Of a stretch of DNA of 64,000 nucleotides, positions 17,512-26,030 are shown one piece after another (within the stretch, counting starts at the first letter, position 1; each line of letters opens with the position of its first letter). The stretch spans positions 496,001 through 560,000 of the forward strand of contig NZ_BAABWV010000001.1 of assembly GCF_040365005.1 (NCBI RefSeq), given 5' to 3'. This stretch comes from Antarcticimicrobium sp040365005. Lineage in GTDB: Bacteria; Pseudomonadota; Alphaproteobacteria; Rhodobacterales; Rhodobacteraceae. The notes beneath the pieces were generated by a model that had not been told where the DNA came from, searched no databases, and saw only the letters and a list, made by a program, of their open reading frames with translations. The position numbers were made by a program, and so were the translations under genes.

Positions 17512-17545
17512 CTTCTTTTCTTTAAAAATATTCACGCCGGAGGCC
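17512..17545 (-). repeat. Dispersed intergenic repeat, copy 3
   Basis: Between the convergent cdhR and aldo/keto reductase genes. On the minus strand it reads as the 33-base repeat at 1444-1476 with four differences. Not a classical terminator: no GC stem adjoins the AT block. Confidence 0.65.
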
Positions 17546-17562
17546 GGCCGCGCAAGCGGCCG

Positions 17563-18609
17563 TCAATAGGGCATCGGATGCGCCCGGTGCGCGCTGTCGA
17601 TCTCCTCCAGGACCGCGTCGCTCAACACCACCTCGACCGACCCCAGCGCGCGCTCCAACTGGTCAATATGGGTCGCGCCGAAGATCGCCGAGGCCATGAA
17701 GGGCCGCGTCCTGCACCATGCCAGCGCCATGTGCACCGGGTCCAGCCCGTGGCGTTCGGCAATCTCAAGGTAGGCCGCCACTGCCGCAAAGGCACGCGGC
17801 CCCTTGCGCCCGCCCAGTTCCGGTACCAGCGACATGCGCGACCCCTCGGGCACCGCACCGGACTGGTACTTGCCGGTGAGCAACCCGGCGGCCAGCGGAG
17901 AGAACGCCAGCAGCCCCACGTCCTCGTTGACGCTGAGTTCGGCCAGATCGGTGTCGTACAGCCGGCACATCAGCGAATACTCGTTCTGGATCGAGGCCAC
18001 GCGCGGCGCGCCGCTCTCTTCGGCCAGCCGCAGCCATTGGGCAGTGCCCCAGGCGCTCTCGTTCGACAGGCCGAAATGGCGGATATTGCCCTTGTCTACC
18101 TGCTCTTGCAGCGCGTCCAGGCACTCGGCCAAGTTGGCCAGGGTCTCTTCCCGGTTCTGGCCGGAGGGGTCAAAGGTCCAGTTCTTGCGGAACATGTAGC
18201 TGCCGCGATTGGGCCAGTGGAACTGGTAGAGGTCGATATAGTCGGTCTGCAACCGCCGCAGCGAGCCCTCGATGGCCTGCGGGATCGTCGCCGCGCTGAT
18301 CGGGGCGCCGTCGCGGGCGTGCATCATCCCCTCGCCCGAATGCTTGGTGGCGAGGACATAGTCGCCCCTCCGCGCCGCGTTGGCCGCGTTCCAGGTGCCG
18401 ACGATCTCCTCGGTACGGCCCACGGTCTCCTTGCTCACCGGGTTCACCGGGTACATCTCGGCGGTATCGACGAAATTGATGCCGGCGGCCAGCGCCCGGT
18501 CGATCTGGGCGTGCCCCTCTGCCTCGGAGGTCTGGGTGCCGAAGGTCATCGTGCCCAGGCACAGTTCCGATACGGTCAGGCCGGTGCGGCCCAGCGGGTT
18601 CATCTTCAT
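17563..18609 (-). CDS. Aldo/keto reductase (Tas-like)
   Basis: A 348-residue NADPH-dependent oxidoreductase of the AKR superfamily. It begins MNPLGRTGLTVSELCLGTMTFG after a short lead, and has the catalytic Tyr region INFVDTAEMYPVNP, the Lys in VLATKHSGEG and the His in YIDLYQFHWPNRG. The VNPVSKETVGRTEEIVGTW stretch is typical of the Tas subgroup. Substrate unknown. It is convergent with cdhR and stands alone. Confidence 0.87.
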   Translation of the reverse strand: MKMNPLGRTGLTVSELCLGTMTFGTQTSEAEGHAQIDRALAAGINFVDTAEMYPVNPVSKETVGRTEEIVGTWNAANAARRGDYVLATKHSGEGMMHARDGAPISAATIPQAIEGSLRRLQTDYIDLYQFHWPNRGSYMFRKNWTFDPSGQNREETLANLAECLDALQEQVDKGNIRHFGLSNESAWGTAQWLRLAEESGAPRVASIQNEYSLMCRLYDTDLAELSVNEDVGLLAFSPLAAGLLTGKYQSGAVPEGSRMSLVPELGGRKGPRAFAAVAAYLEIAERHGLDPVHMALAWCRTRPFMASAIFGATHIDQLERALGSVEVVLSDAVLEEIDSAHRAHPMPY

Positions 18610-18773
18610 GGGGTGTCCTCGGTTTGGGTCGCGCGGACCCTAGCGGCTGGCACGGCAGGGGCAACCCGAAGCGGCGGCTTTCGAAGATGCAGCCGGTGCG
18701 GCAGGCCTTCGATGCGCGTATTTTGAGCCCGAGGACGGCGCGGGTCGGCCGGACGACACCTGCGCAGCATTGA

Positions 18774-18788
18774 GAACATTACGCGAAC
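18774..18788 (+). promoter_or_regulatory. LexA (SOS) box upstream of imuA-like gene
   Basis: GAACATTACGCGAAC, an exact match to the alphaproteobacterial LexA site GAAC-N7-GAAC, 17 bases before the ATG of the ImuA-like gene. LexA binding there would block transcription or initiation until DNA damage. Confidence 0.82.
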
Positions 18789-18804
18789 ATTCTATCCTGT
18801 TCCC

Positions 18805-19416
18805 ATGCCGACTCACCTGCTCACCCGCGCGCCGGAGCGCAAGCGCCCGCAACTCGCGCTGCACCCCGAGATCACGCTCACCTGCGCCCGGGCGCATGAG
18901 GTCTGCGGCCCGGCGCGCTGGACCTTTGCCCTGGCGCTGGCCGGGCAAAGCCGGGGGCCGGTGCTGTGGATCGCCCCGGGGTGGGAGCGCGCCAGTCTGA
19001 ACCCCGACGGCATGGCGGAATTTGCCGATCCCGGTCGATTCCTCTTCGTGCATCCGCGCCGGGGCGAGGATCTGCTGTGGTGCGCCGAGGAGGCGCTGCG
19101 CGCCGGCGCGGTGGCGCTGGTGGTGGCCGAGCTGCCCGACCCGCCGGCGCTGACCCCGGTGCGACGGCTGCACCTGGCGGCCGAGACCGGGGCCGAGATC
19201 GGGACCGGGCCGGGCGCGCCGCCGCTGGGGCTGTTGCTGACCCCCGGGGAGGGCGGCGCCCCGGGAATCGAGAGTCGCTGGCACATGGCCCCGGCCCACG
19301 ACGGCAATGCGCGCCGCTGGCGGCTGGAGCGGCGCCGCGCCCGCACCGCCCCGCCCAAGACCTGGACCCTGGCCTGGTCCCCGGCCCGGGGGCGCGGCGG
19401 GCTGGAAGTGATGTAG
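18805..19416 (+). CDS. imuA: ImuA-like SOS protein, orphan
   Basis: A 203-residue protein similar in layout to ImuA, a degenerate RecA-fold protein that supports ImuB/DnaE2 mutagenic repair. It has a Walker-B-like GPVLWIAPG, then EDLLWCAEEALRAGAVALVV and RRLHLAAETGAEIG, the patterns of the ImuA/SulA-like group, and a basic Arg-rich tail with TWTLAW. No P-loop Lys-Ser/Thr is present. An exact LexA box lies just upstream, supporting SOS control. The usual partners imuB and dnaE2 are not adjacent. The next gene is an MFS transporter. Confidence 0.7.
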   Translation: MPTHLLTRAPERKRPQLALHPEITLTCARAHEVCGPARWTFALALAGQSRGPVLWIAPGWERASLNPDGMAEFADPGRFLFVHPRRGEDLLWCAEEALRAGAVALVVAELPDPPALTPVRRLHLAAETGAEIGTGPGAPPLGLLLTPGEGGAPGIESRWHMAPAHDGNARRWRLERRRARTAPPKTWTLAWSPARGRGGLEVM

Positions 19417-19510
19417 ATCGCACCGCCCGGCGCGCCGCCGGTCCATCCGCGACAGGAAAAGTCGAGAAACCGCTCGACACCGCGGAACGCTGCGCCATTG
19501 TGGCCCTGTC

Positions 19511-20755
19511 ATGCGCCTGATCATCTCCTTCTCCGCCCTCTTCCTCTCGGTCCTCCTGCTGCAACTGTCCTCTGGCGGCGTCAGCCCGCTCGACGCGCTC
19601 TCGGGCATGGCGCTGGGATTCTCCACCGCGCAGATCGGCCTGCTCGGCTCGTCGCATTTCCTGGGGTTTTTCGTCGGCTGCTGGTGGGCGCCGCGCCTGA
19701 TGGGCACGGTCGGCCATCCGCGCGCCTTCGCCGCCTTTACCGCCGCTGGCGCGATCGGGCTGCTGGCGCATATGCTGCTGGTCAATCCGGTGGCCTGGGC
19801 GATCATGCGGGTGGCCACCGGGCTGTGCATCGCCGGCTGTTATACCATCATCGAGGCCTGGCTTCAGGCCAAGGTCACCAACGAGAGCCGCGGTCGCACC
19901 ATGGGGGTCTACCGGGTGGTGGACATGACAGCCTCGCTGCTGGCGCAGCTGATGATCGGCGTGCTCGAGCCGGCCAGCTATGTTTCGTACAATTTCCTCG
20001 CCATCTTGTGCTGTGCCGCGCTGCTGCCGCTGACGCTGACCCGGGTGAAACAGCCCGACACCCCCGCCGCGCCCCGGCTGCGCCCGATGCTGCCGATCCA
20101 GCGCTCGCCGCTGGCGGTGGCCGGCGTGCTGGTGGCGGCGCTTTCCTCGTCCAGTTTCCGCATGGTCGGCCCGGTCTATGGCCAGGAGGTGGGGCTGAGC
20201 GCGGACCAGATCGCCACCTTCCTTGCCGCCTTCGTCCTCGGCGGCGCGGTGGCGCAATACCCGGTGGGCTGGCTGGCCGACAAGTTCGACCGCCGCTGGG
20301 TGCTGATCTGGCTCTCGGCGGCCACCATCGGCGCCTCGGCCATCACCATCCTGGCCGAGAACAGCGGCACCTGGGGGGTGATGGGCACGGCCTTCCTGTT
20401 CGGGCTGATGAGCTTTCCGATCTACTCGGTCTCGGCCGCCCATGCCCATGACTTCGCCGATGCGAGCGAACGGGTGGAACTGTCGGCGGCGCTGATGTTC
20501 TACTTCGCGCTCGGCGCCATCGCCGCGCCCTATGTCGCCTCGCTGCTGATCGACGCCTACGGGCCGGCGGCGATGTTCACCCTGATCTCGGCCGCGCATC
20601 TGCTGCTGGTGGGATTCGGCCTGTGGCGCATGCGCGCACGTCCCGGCGCAAAACAGCGGACCCCCTATGTCTACAGCCCGCGCACCTCGTTCCTGATCGG
20701 ACGGCTGACCGGTCGGCAGCGCGAGCCGCGGCAGCAGGACGACGACAGGGGGTGA
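19511..20755 (+). CDS. MFS transporter (YcaD-like)
   Basis: A 414-residue protein with 12 predicted membrane helices. The MFS cytoplasmic loop motif appears as GWLADKFDRRWVL between helices 8 and 9 and as a degenerate form in the first half. The general layout and the loop ending in YTIIEAWLQAKVTNESRGR are close to the YcaD/major facilitator group of unknown substrate. The C-terminal 25 residues are polar and basic. No neighbouring gene hints at what is transported. Confidence 0.83.
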   Translation: MRLIISFSALFLSVLLLQLSSGGVSPLDALSGMALGFSTAQIGLLGSSHFLGFFVGCWWAPRLMGTVGHPRAFAAFTAAGAIGLLAHMLLVNPVAWAIMRVATGLCIAGCYTIIEAWLQAKVTNESRGRTMGVYRVVDMTASLLAQLMIGVLEPASYVSYNFLAILCCAALLPLTLTRVKQPDTPAAPRLRPMLPIQRSPLAVAGVLVAALSSSSFRMVGPVYGQEVGLSADQIATFLAAFVLGGAVAQYPVGWLADKFDRRWVLIWLSAATIGASAITILAENSGTWGVMGTAFLFGLMSFPIYSVSAAHAHDFADASERVELSAALMFYFALGAIAAPYVASLLIDAYGPAAMFTLISAAHLLLVGFGLWRMRARPGAKQRTPYVYSPRTSFLIGRLTGRQREPRQQDDDRG

Positions 20756-20809
20756 CGGCCCCGCATGGCTGCGTTACACACGCCGCGCAGTCAGGCAAGG
20801 CGACGGAAC

Positions 20810-22522
20810 ATGGCACGCATTCTCATCACCTCGGCGATCCCCTACATCAACGGGATCAAGCATCTGGGCAATCTCGTGGGCTCGCAATTGCCCGCCGACC
20901 TCTTTGCCCGCTACCAGCGCGGCCGTGGCAACGAGGTGATGTACCTCTGCGCCACCGACGAACACGGCACCCCGGCGGAACTGGCCGCCGCCAAGGCCGG
21001 CAAGCCGGTGGCCGAGTATTGCACCGAGATGCACGAGGTGCAGGCCGATATCGCCGCGCGCTTCGGCCTCAGCTTCGATCACTTCGGGCGCTCCTCCAGC
21101 CCCCGGAACCATGAGCTGACCCAGCATTTCGCCGTGAAGCTCTACGAGAACGGGCTGATCGAGGAACGCTCCGAGACCCAGATGTATTCGCCCACCGATG
21201 GCCGCTTCCTGCCCGACCGCTATATCGAGGGCACCTGCCCCAATTGCGGTTTTGAAAGCGCGCGCGGCGATCAATGCGACAACTGCACCAAGCAGCTCGA
21301 CCCGGTCGACCTGATCAACCCGCGCTCCACCGTCTCGGGTGCGACCGACCTGGAAATGCGCGAGACCAAGCACCTCTACCTGCTGCAGTCCAAGATGAAG
21401 GACCAGCTCGAGGAATGGATCGACACCCGCGAGGGCTGGCCGCTGCTGACCACCTCGATCGCCAAGAAATGGCTGACCGACGGCGACGGGCTGCAGGATC
21501 GCGGCATCACCCGTGACCTGAACTGGGGCATCCCGGTGCAATTCGACGGCGCGCCGTGGAGCGGCATGGACGGCAAGGTCTTTTACGTCTGGTTCGACGC
21601 CCCGATCGAGTACATAGCCTGCGCGCTGGAATGGGTCGAGGCCGGCAAGGGCACCGACTGGGAACGCTGGTGGCGCACCGACAAGGGCGCCTCTGACGTG
21701 ACCTACGTACAGTTCATGGGCAAGGACAACGTGCCGTTCCACACCCTCAGCTTTCCCGCCACGATCCTCGGCAGCGAGGAGCCGTGGAAGCTGGTCGATT
21801 ACATCAAGTCGTTCAACTACCTCAACTATGACGGCGGCCAGTTCTCCACCTCGCGCGGGTGCGGCGTGTTCATGGACCAGGCGTTGGAGATCCTGCCGGC
21901 GGATTACTGGCGCTGGTGGCTGCTGTCCCACGCCCCGGAAAGCTCGGATTCCGAGTTCACCTGGGAAAACTTCCAGACCTCGGTCAACAAGGACCTCGCC
22001 GACGTGCTGGGCAATTTCGTCTCGCGCATCACCAAGTTCTGCCGCTCCAAGTTCGGCGAGGCGGTGCCCGAGGGCGGCGCATACGGCGCACAGGAACAGG
22101 CGGTGATCGACGAGTTGGCCACTCGCATCCGCGCCTACGAGGCGCACATGGAGGCGATGGAGGTGCGCAAATCGGCGCAGGAGCTGCGGGCGATCTGGGT
22201 CGCGGGCAACGAGTACCTGCAATCCGCCGCCCCCTGGGCCACCTTCAAGGAAGACCCCGAGCAGGCCGCCGCACAGGTGCGACTGGGGCTGAACCTGATC
22301 CGGCTTTACGCGGTGCTCTCGGCGCCCTTCATCCCCTTTGCCTCGGCGCAGATGCTGACGGCGATGAGCGTGGAGGATGCCGCCTGGCCGGGCGACGTGG
22401 CCGAGGCGCTCTCGGCCCTGCCCGCCGGCCATGTGTTCACCGTGCCCGACAACCTGTTCCGCAAGATCACCGACGACGAACGCGCGGACTGGCAGGAACG
22501 TTTCGCCGGGGTCCGCGCCTGA
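20810..22522 (+). CDS. metG: Methionyl-tRNA synthetase
   Basis: A 570-residue class I aminoacyl-tRNA synthetase that charges tRNA-Met. The HIGH box appears as KHLGNLVGSQ (start ILITSAIPYINGIKHLGN), the zinc knuckle as CPNCGFESARGDQCDNC, and the KMSKS loop as FSTSRG, the form common in this MetG subtype. The anticodon-binding helical domain follows (about 390-550). There is no C-terminal tRNA-binding EMAP-like domain. The ATG at 20810 is preferred over 20765, which would add a 15-residue basic tail. A terminator follows closely. Confidence 0.96.
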   Translation: MARILITSAIPYINGIKHLGNLVGSQLPADLFARYQRGRGNEVMYLCATDEHGTPAELAAAKAGKPVAEYCTEMHEVQADIAARFGLSFDHFGRSSSPRNHELTQHFAVKLYENGLIEERSETQMYSPTDGRFLPDRYIEGTCPNCGFESARGDQCDNCTKQLDPVDLINPRSTVSGATDLEMRETKHLYLLQSKMKDQLEEWIDTREGWPLLTTSIAKKWLTDGDGLQDRGITRDLNWGIPVQFDGAPWSGMDGKVFYVWFDAPIEYIACALEWVEAGKGTDWERWWRTDKGASDVTYVQFMGKDNVPFHTLSFPATILGSEEPWKLVDYIKSFNYLNYDGGQFSTSRGCGVFMDQALEILPADYWRWWLLSHAPESSDSEFTWENFQTSVNKDLADVLGNFVSRITKFCRSKFGEAVPEGGAYGAQEQAVIDELATRIRAYEAHMEAMEVRKSAQELRAIWVAGNEYLQSAAPWATFKEDPEQAAAQVRLGLNLIRLYAVLSAPFIPFASAQMLTAMSVEDAAWPGDVAEALSALPAGHVFTVPDNLFRKITDDERADWQERFAGVRA

Positions 22523-22546
22523 GGCGACCTCCGGTCGAACCAAGCA

Positions 22547-22578
22547 AAACGGGGCGTGCCACGGCGCGCCCCGTTTTT
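22547..22578 (+). terminator. Intrinsic terminator of metG
   Basis: AAACGGGGCG pairs with CGCCCCGTTT, and the stem can extend inward through GTGCC/GGCGC, followed by TTTTT. It begins 25 bases after the metG stop. Confidence 0.85.
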
Positions 22579-22599
22579 CGTTCACCCGTTCAGGCAGCG

Positions 22600-22818
22600 T
22601 CAGTCGATGATCGGTTCCGACAGCGGCCCCTGGAACGGGGGCGACTGTTCCAGCGTGGTGCCGCCCTGTGCCGCGCGGGCCTGGTGGCCGATCTCGGAAC
22701 AGGCGATGAAATCACCGTTCGTGCATTGCGCCTTGCGGGCATACCACCCCTCGGCATAGCGTTGGCCGCATCCCGCGACGGTGAGCGTCAAAACGATCAG
22801 AGCAATACCCGTTTTCAT
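22600..22818 (-). CDS. Small lipoprotein (72 aa)
   Basis: A 72-residue protein with a lipoprotein signal peptide: MKTGIALIVLTLTVAGC, lipobox TVAGC with Cys17 as the lipidation site. The mature part is about 55 residues, with two further Cys (QCTNGDFIACSE) able to form a disulfide. It is convergent with metG and runs up to its terminator. No family recognised; the cysteine pair and size suggest a small envelope protein. Confidence 0.72.
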   Translation of the reverse strand: MKTGIALIVLTLTVAGCGQRYAEGWYARKAQCTNGDFIACSEIGHQARAAQGGTTLEQSPPFQGPLSEPIID

Positions 22819-22984
22819 GTCCCCGGACCCCTTGAAATACCTTTCGCCCAGTTTGCGGGATTTTGACCGAAACGGCAAAGGGAGAATTCGCCCATGGGGC
22901 GAAACCGCGCAGAAATTTGCAGGTGAGCTGATAAGCTCAATGATATCTGCACCTTGCGGTGAAGTCTTGATTGAAAACTTGAGG

Positions 22985-23017
22985 AAAAAAGGGCCGCACC
23001 GCAGCGGCGGCACGGCC
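22985..23017 (-). terminator. Intrinsic terminator of the aminotransferase/SSADH operon
   Basis: On the minus strand a 12-bp stem GGGCCGTGCCGC / GCGGTGCGGCCC with two wobbles and a four-base loop, followed by TTTTTT. It starts nine bases after the aminotransferase stop. Confidence 0.85.
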
Positions 23018-23025
23018 CGTCCGGC

Positions 23026-24396
23026 CTAAAGCCCGGCGGCGCTAACCGCCTTGACCAGCTTGCCGGCGATCTCGTCGGCCTCGTCGCGGGTCACGCAGAA
23101 CGGCGGCGCAAAACCGATGATATCGCCCTGCGGCATGGCGCGACCGATCACCCCCTGTTCCAGCAGCTTGGCGGCCACGGTCGGCCCCACCTTGTCGCCG
23201 GCGTCGAAGAAGGTGCGGCTGTCACGGTCCTTGACGAACTCCACCGCGCAAAGAAGCCCCTCGCCGCGGATCTCTCCCACATGGGCGTGATCGCCCAGCG
23301 CCTGCGTCAGCACCTGTTTGAAATAGGCGCCGGTCTCGCCCGCGTTGCGGATCAGGTCCAGATCGTCGATCAGTTTCAGGTTGGCCACCCCGGCGGCCGC
23401 CCCGATCGGATGCGCCGAATAGGTCCAGCCGTGGCCGATCGGGCCGTTCTCGTCGGTGCCCTGCTCCAGCACCGCCCAGACCTTGTCCGAGACGATCGAA
23501 CCGGACAGCGGTGCATAGGCGCTGGTCAGCCCCTTGGCGATGGTGATGATATCGGGCTTGAGGCCATAATGCTCGGAGCCGAACATGGTGCCCAGACGCC
23601 CGAAGCCGGTGACCACCTCGTCGGCGATCAGCAGGATGTCGTGACGGTCCAGCACCGCCTGGATCGCCGGCCAGTAGCCTGCCGGCGGCGGCACCAATCC
23701 GCCGGTGCCCAGCGCCGGTTCCCCGATAAAGGCGGCGATGGTATCGGCGCCCTCCTTTTCGATCAGCGCCTCGAGGTTCGCCACGCATTGGGCGGTGAAC
23801 TGCTCCTCGGTCTGATCAAGGGTCTCGCGGCGGAAATAATAGGGCGCGTCGGTGTGGATCACCCGGTCGAGCGGCAGGTCGAATTTCTTCTGGAACGCCT
23901 CCAGCCCGGTGAGCGAGCCGGTCATCAGCCCCGAGCCGTGATATCCGCGCCAACGGCTGATGATCTTTTTCTTCTCGGGCCGCCCGAGGATGTTGTTATA
24001 GTACCAGACCAGCTTGATATTGGTCTCGTTCGCGTCCGACCCGGACTGGCCGAAATAGACCTTGCTCATGTGATCGGGCGCCCGGTCCAGCACCATCTTG
24101 GCCAGCGTGATGCTGGCCTCGGTGCCGTGGCCGACATAGGCGTGGTAATAAGCCAGTTCGCGCGCCTGATCCGCGATCGCCTCGGCGATTTCCTGTCGGC
24201 CATAGCCGACGTTGACGCAATAGAGCCCGGCAAAGGCATCGAGCAGCCGGTTGCCGTCACGATCCTCGATATGGCAGCCCGAGCCGCCCGTGATCACCCG
24301 CTGCGGCAGATCACCCCGGGCGAACTCGGCCAGGTGGGTCGAGGGGTGGAAAAAGTTGTCGCGGTCCCATTGTTCCAGTTGGTCGTTCTTCAGCAT
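23026..24396 (-). CDS. Class III (omega) aminotransferase
   Basis: A 456-residue PLP enzyme of class III. The Lys that binds PLP is in PDIITIAKGLTSAYAPLSG, preceded by the Asp of LLIADEVVTGFGRLG; VYFGQSGSDANETNIKLVW is the cofactor phosphate region. Enzymes of this type transfer the terminal amino group of GABA, putrescine, beta-alanine or taurine to pyruvate or 2-oxoglutarate. Paired with a succinate-semialdehyde-type dehydrogenase 36 bases upstream and an Lrp regulator, GABA or a polyamine is the likely substrate. The sequence alone does not separate these options. Confidence 0.88.
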   Translation of the reverse strand: MLKNDQLEQWDRDNFFHPSTHLAEFARGDLPQRVITGGSGCHIEDRDGNRLLDAFAGLYCVNVGYGRQEIAEAIADQARELAYYHAYVGHGTEASITLAKMVLDRAPDHMSKVYFGQSGSDANETNIKLVWYYNNILGRPEKKKIISRWRGYHGSGLMTGSLTGLEAFQKKFDLPLDRVIHTDAPYYFRRETLDQTEEQFTAQCVANLEALIEKEGADTIAAFIGEPALGTGGLVPPPAGYWPAIQAVLDRHDILLIADEVVTGFGRLGTMFGSEHYGLKPDIITIAKGLTSAYAPLSGSIVSDKVWAVLEQGTDENGPIGHGWTYSAHPIGAAAGVANLKLIDDLDLIRNAGETGAYFKQVLTQALGDHAHVGEIRGEGLLCAVEFVKDRDSRTFFDAGDKVGPTVAAKLLEQGVIGRAMPQGDIIGFAPPFCVTRDEADEIAGKLVKAVSAAGL

Positions 24397-24432
24397 GTCG
24401 TTCCCTTTCTTCGGTTTCTGTCTGTCGCAGGC

Positions 24433-25908
24433 TCAGGCCCAGTCGCGGCAGACGTATTTGAGCTCCATGAATTCCTGCATGCCCAGCCGCGCCCCTTCGC
24501 GGCCCAGCCCCGATTGCTTGGTGCCGCCGAACGGGATCGGCGCGCCGGTGACCTTGGTGCGGTTGACCGCCACCATGCCGAAGTTCAGCGCCCGGCTGAC
24601 CCGGTAGATCCGGCGCGGGTCCAGTGAATGCACATAGGCGACCAGCCCGTATTCGGTCGCGTTGGCGCGCGCGATTACCTCCTCCTCGCTGTCGAAGGGG
24701 GTGATGGGGGCAACCGGGCCAAAGGTCTCTTCGCGCATGATCAAGGCGGTATCGGGCACGTCGGTCAGCACCGTGGGCTGATAGAACAGCGGCCCCAGCG
24801 CGTGCCGCGTGCCACCGCAGGCCAGTGTCGCGCCCTTGTCCAGCGCGTCGGCGACATGGGCCTCCTGCTTGGCGACGGCGCCTTCGTTCATCAGCGGGCC
24901 GATATCGGGGTCATCCATGCCGCGCCCGAGGGTCAGGGCACGGGTGGCCTCGGTGAACTTGGTACAAAACGCGTCGTAAATCGGACGTTCGACGTAGATC
25001 CGGTTGGCGCCCAGGCAATCCTGCCCCGAGGTGGCGAATTTCGCCTTGATCGTCTCGGCCACCGCCTCGTCCAGATCGGCGCCCTTGAACACGATCACCG
25101 GCGCGTGGCCGCCCAGTTCCATCACCAGTTTCTTGATCGTCGCCGCCGAGTCCCGGTAAAGGATGCGCCCCACTTCGGTCGAGCCGGTGAAGGACAGCGC
25201 ACGTACCCGCGCATCGGCGGTCCAGGGCGGCACCACGGTACTGGCCCGGCCCGTCACCACGTTGAACACCCCCGCCGGCACCCCGGCCCGTTCGGCCAGT
25301 TCAGCCAGTGCGAGGGCCGACAGCGGGGTCTCGGAGGCGGGATGCGCCACCACCGCGCAGCCGGCGGCCAGCGCGGCGGCGGCCTTGCGCGTCAGCATGG
25401 CGGCGGGAAAGTTCCACGGCGTGATCAGGGCCACGACACCGATCGGCTCCAGCCATAGCTCCACCTCGGCATCGGGCAGATGGCTGGTGACCCCCTCGAT
25501 ATTGGGGCGCTTGGCCTCTTCGGCGTAGTACTCGACGAAGGCGGCGGCATAGTCGATCTCGCCCCGCGCCTCGGACAGCGGCTTGCCCTGCTCCAGCACC
25601 ATGATCCGCGCCAGATCCTCGCGATGCTCGATCATCAGGTCGAACCAGCGGCGCAGGATGGCGGAGCGATCCTGTGGCAACAGGCCAGCCCAACCGGCAA
25701 AGGCGGCCTGCGCCGCATCGACCGCCGCCGCGCTTTCTTCGGCCGAGAGGCTGGCCACATCGGCAAGAAAGGCACCGCTAGCCGGGTCGCTCACCACGAA
25801 GGTCTCGCCCGAGGCGGCGGCGCACCACTTGCCGTCGATATAGGAAAAGCTGCGCAGCAGACGTTTGTCGGTGATGTCCCTGCGCGCGGATATGGCCGTG
25901 TCGGACAT
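24433..25908 (-). CDS. gabD: Succinate-semialdehyde dehydrogenase family protein with a Lys-to-His change
   Basis: A 491-residue aldehyde dehydrogenase. Catalytic Cys298 is in SGQDCLGANR, Glu264 in MELGGHAP, the oxyanion Asn in TPWNFP, and the cofactor region in EETFGPV. It would oxidise succinate semialdehyde (or a close semialdehyde) to the acid. The coenzyme-binding Lys normally found in the VxKPA motif is His189 here (VVAHPASETP), which should weaken binding of the adenosine ribose or 2'-phosphate. A good AAGGGAG precedes the ATG. It forms a unit with the aminotransferase. Confidence 0.87.
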   Translation of the reverse strand: MSDTAISARRDITDKRLLRSFSYIDGKWCAAASGETFVVSDPASGAFLADVASLSAEESAAAVDAAQAAFAGWAGLLPQDRSAILRRWFDLMIEHREDLARIMVLEQGKPLSEARGEIDYAAAFVEYYAEEAKRPNIEGVTSHLPDAEVELWLEPIGVVALITPWNFPAAMLTRKAAAALAAGCAVVAHPASETPLSALALAELAERAGVPAGVFNVVTGRASTVVPPWTADARVRALSFTGSTEVGRILYRDSAATIKKLVMELGGHAPVIVFKGADLDEAVAETIKAKFATSGQDCLGANRIYVERPIYDAFCTKFTEATRALTLGRGMDDPDIGPLMNEGAVAKQEAHVADALDKGATLACGGTRHALGPLFYQPTVLTDVPDTALIMREETFGPVAPITPFDSEEEVIARANATEYGLVAYVHSLDPRRIYRVSRALNFGMVAVNRTKVTGAPIPFGGTKQSGLGREGARLGMQEFMELKYVCRDWA

Positions 25909-25980
25909 GCCTGTGACTCCCTTGTTCGCTGTTGCGAGGGTGTCACGGCCAGGGCAGCAATTGAGACCGAATATCCCGCC

Positions 25981-26030
25981 GAGAGGAGACGATTCCTCTC
26001 ATCCGGGTCGGTCAGCCAGAGGAATCCTCT
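25981..26030. promoter_or_regulatory. Pair of inverted repeats upstream of the gabD-like gene
   Basis: GAGAGGA-N6-TCCTCTC (25981-26000) and AGAGGAATCCTCT (26018-26030) share the half-site AGAGGA/TCCTCT. They sit 70-120 bases upstream of the dehydrogenase start, the second overlapping the end of the lrp-like gene. Repeated dyads are typical of Lrp/AsnC operators. There is no T-run, so a terminator is less likely. Confidence 0.4.

Noticed and set aside
19461..19478. Small stem GTCGAG / CTCGAC ahead of the MFS gene
   Set aside because: Six base pairs with a six-base loop and no U-tract; too weak to call a terminator or riboswitch.
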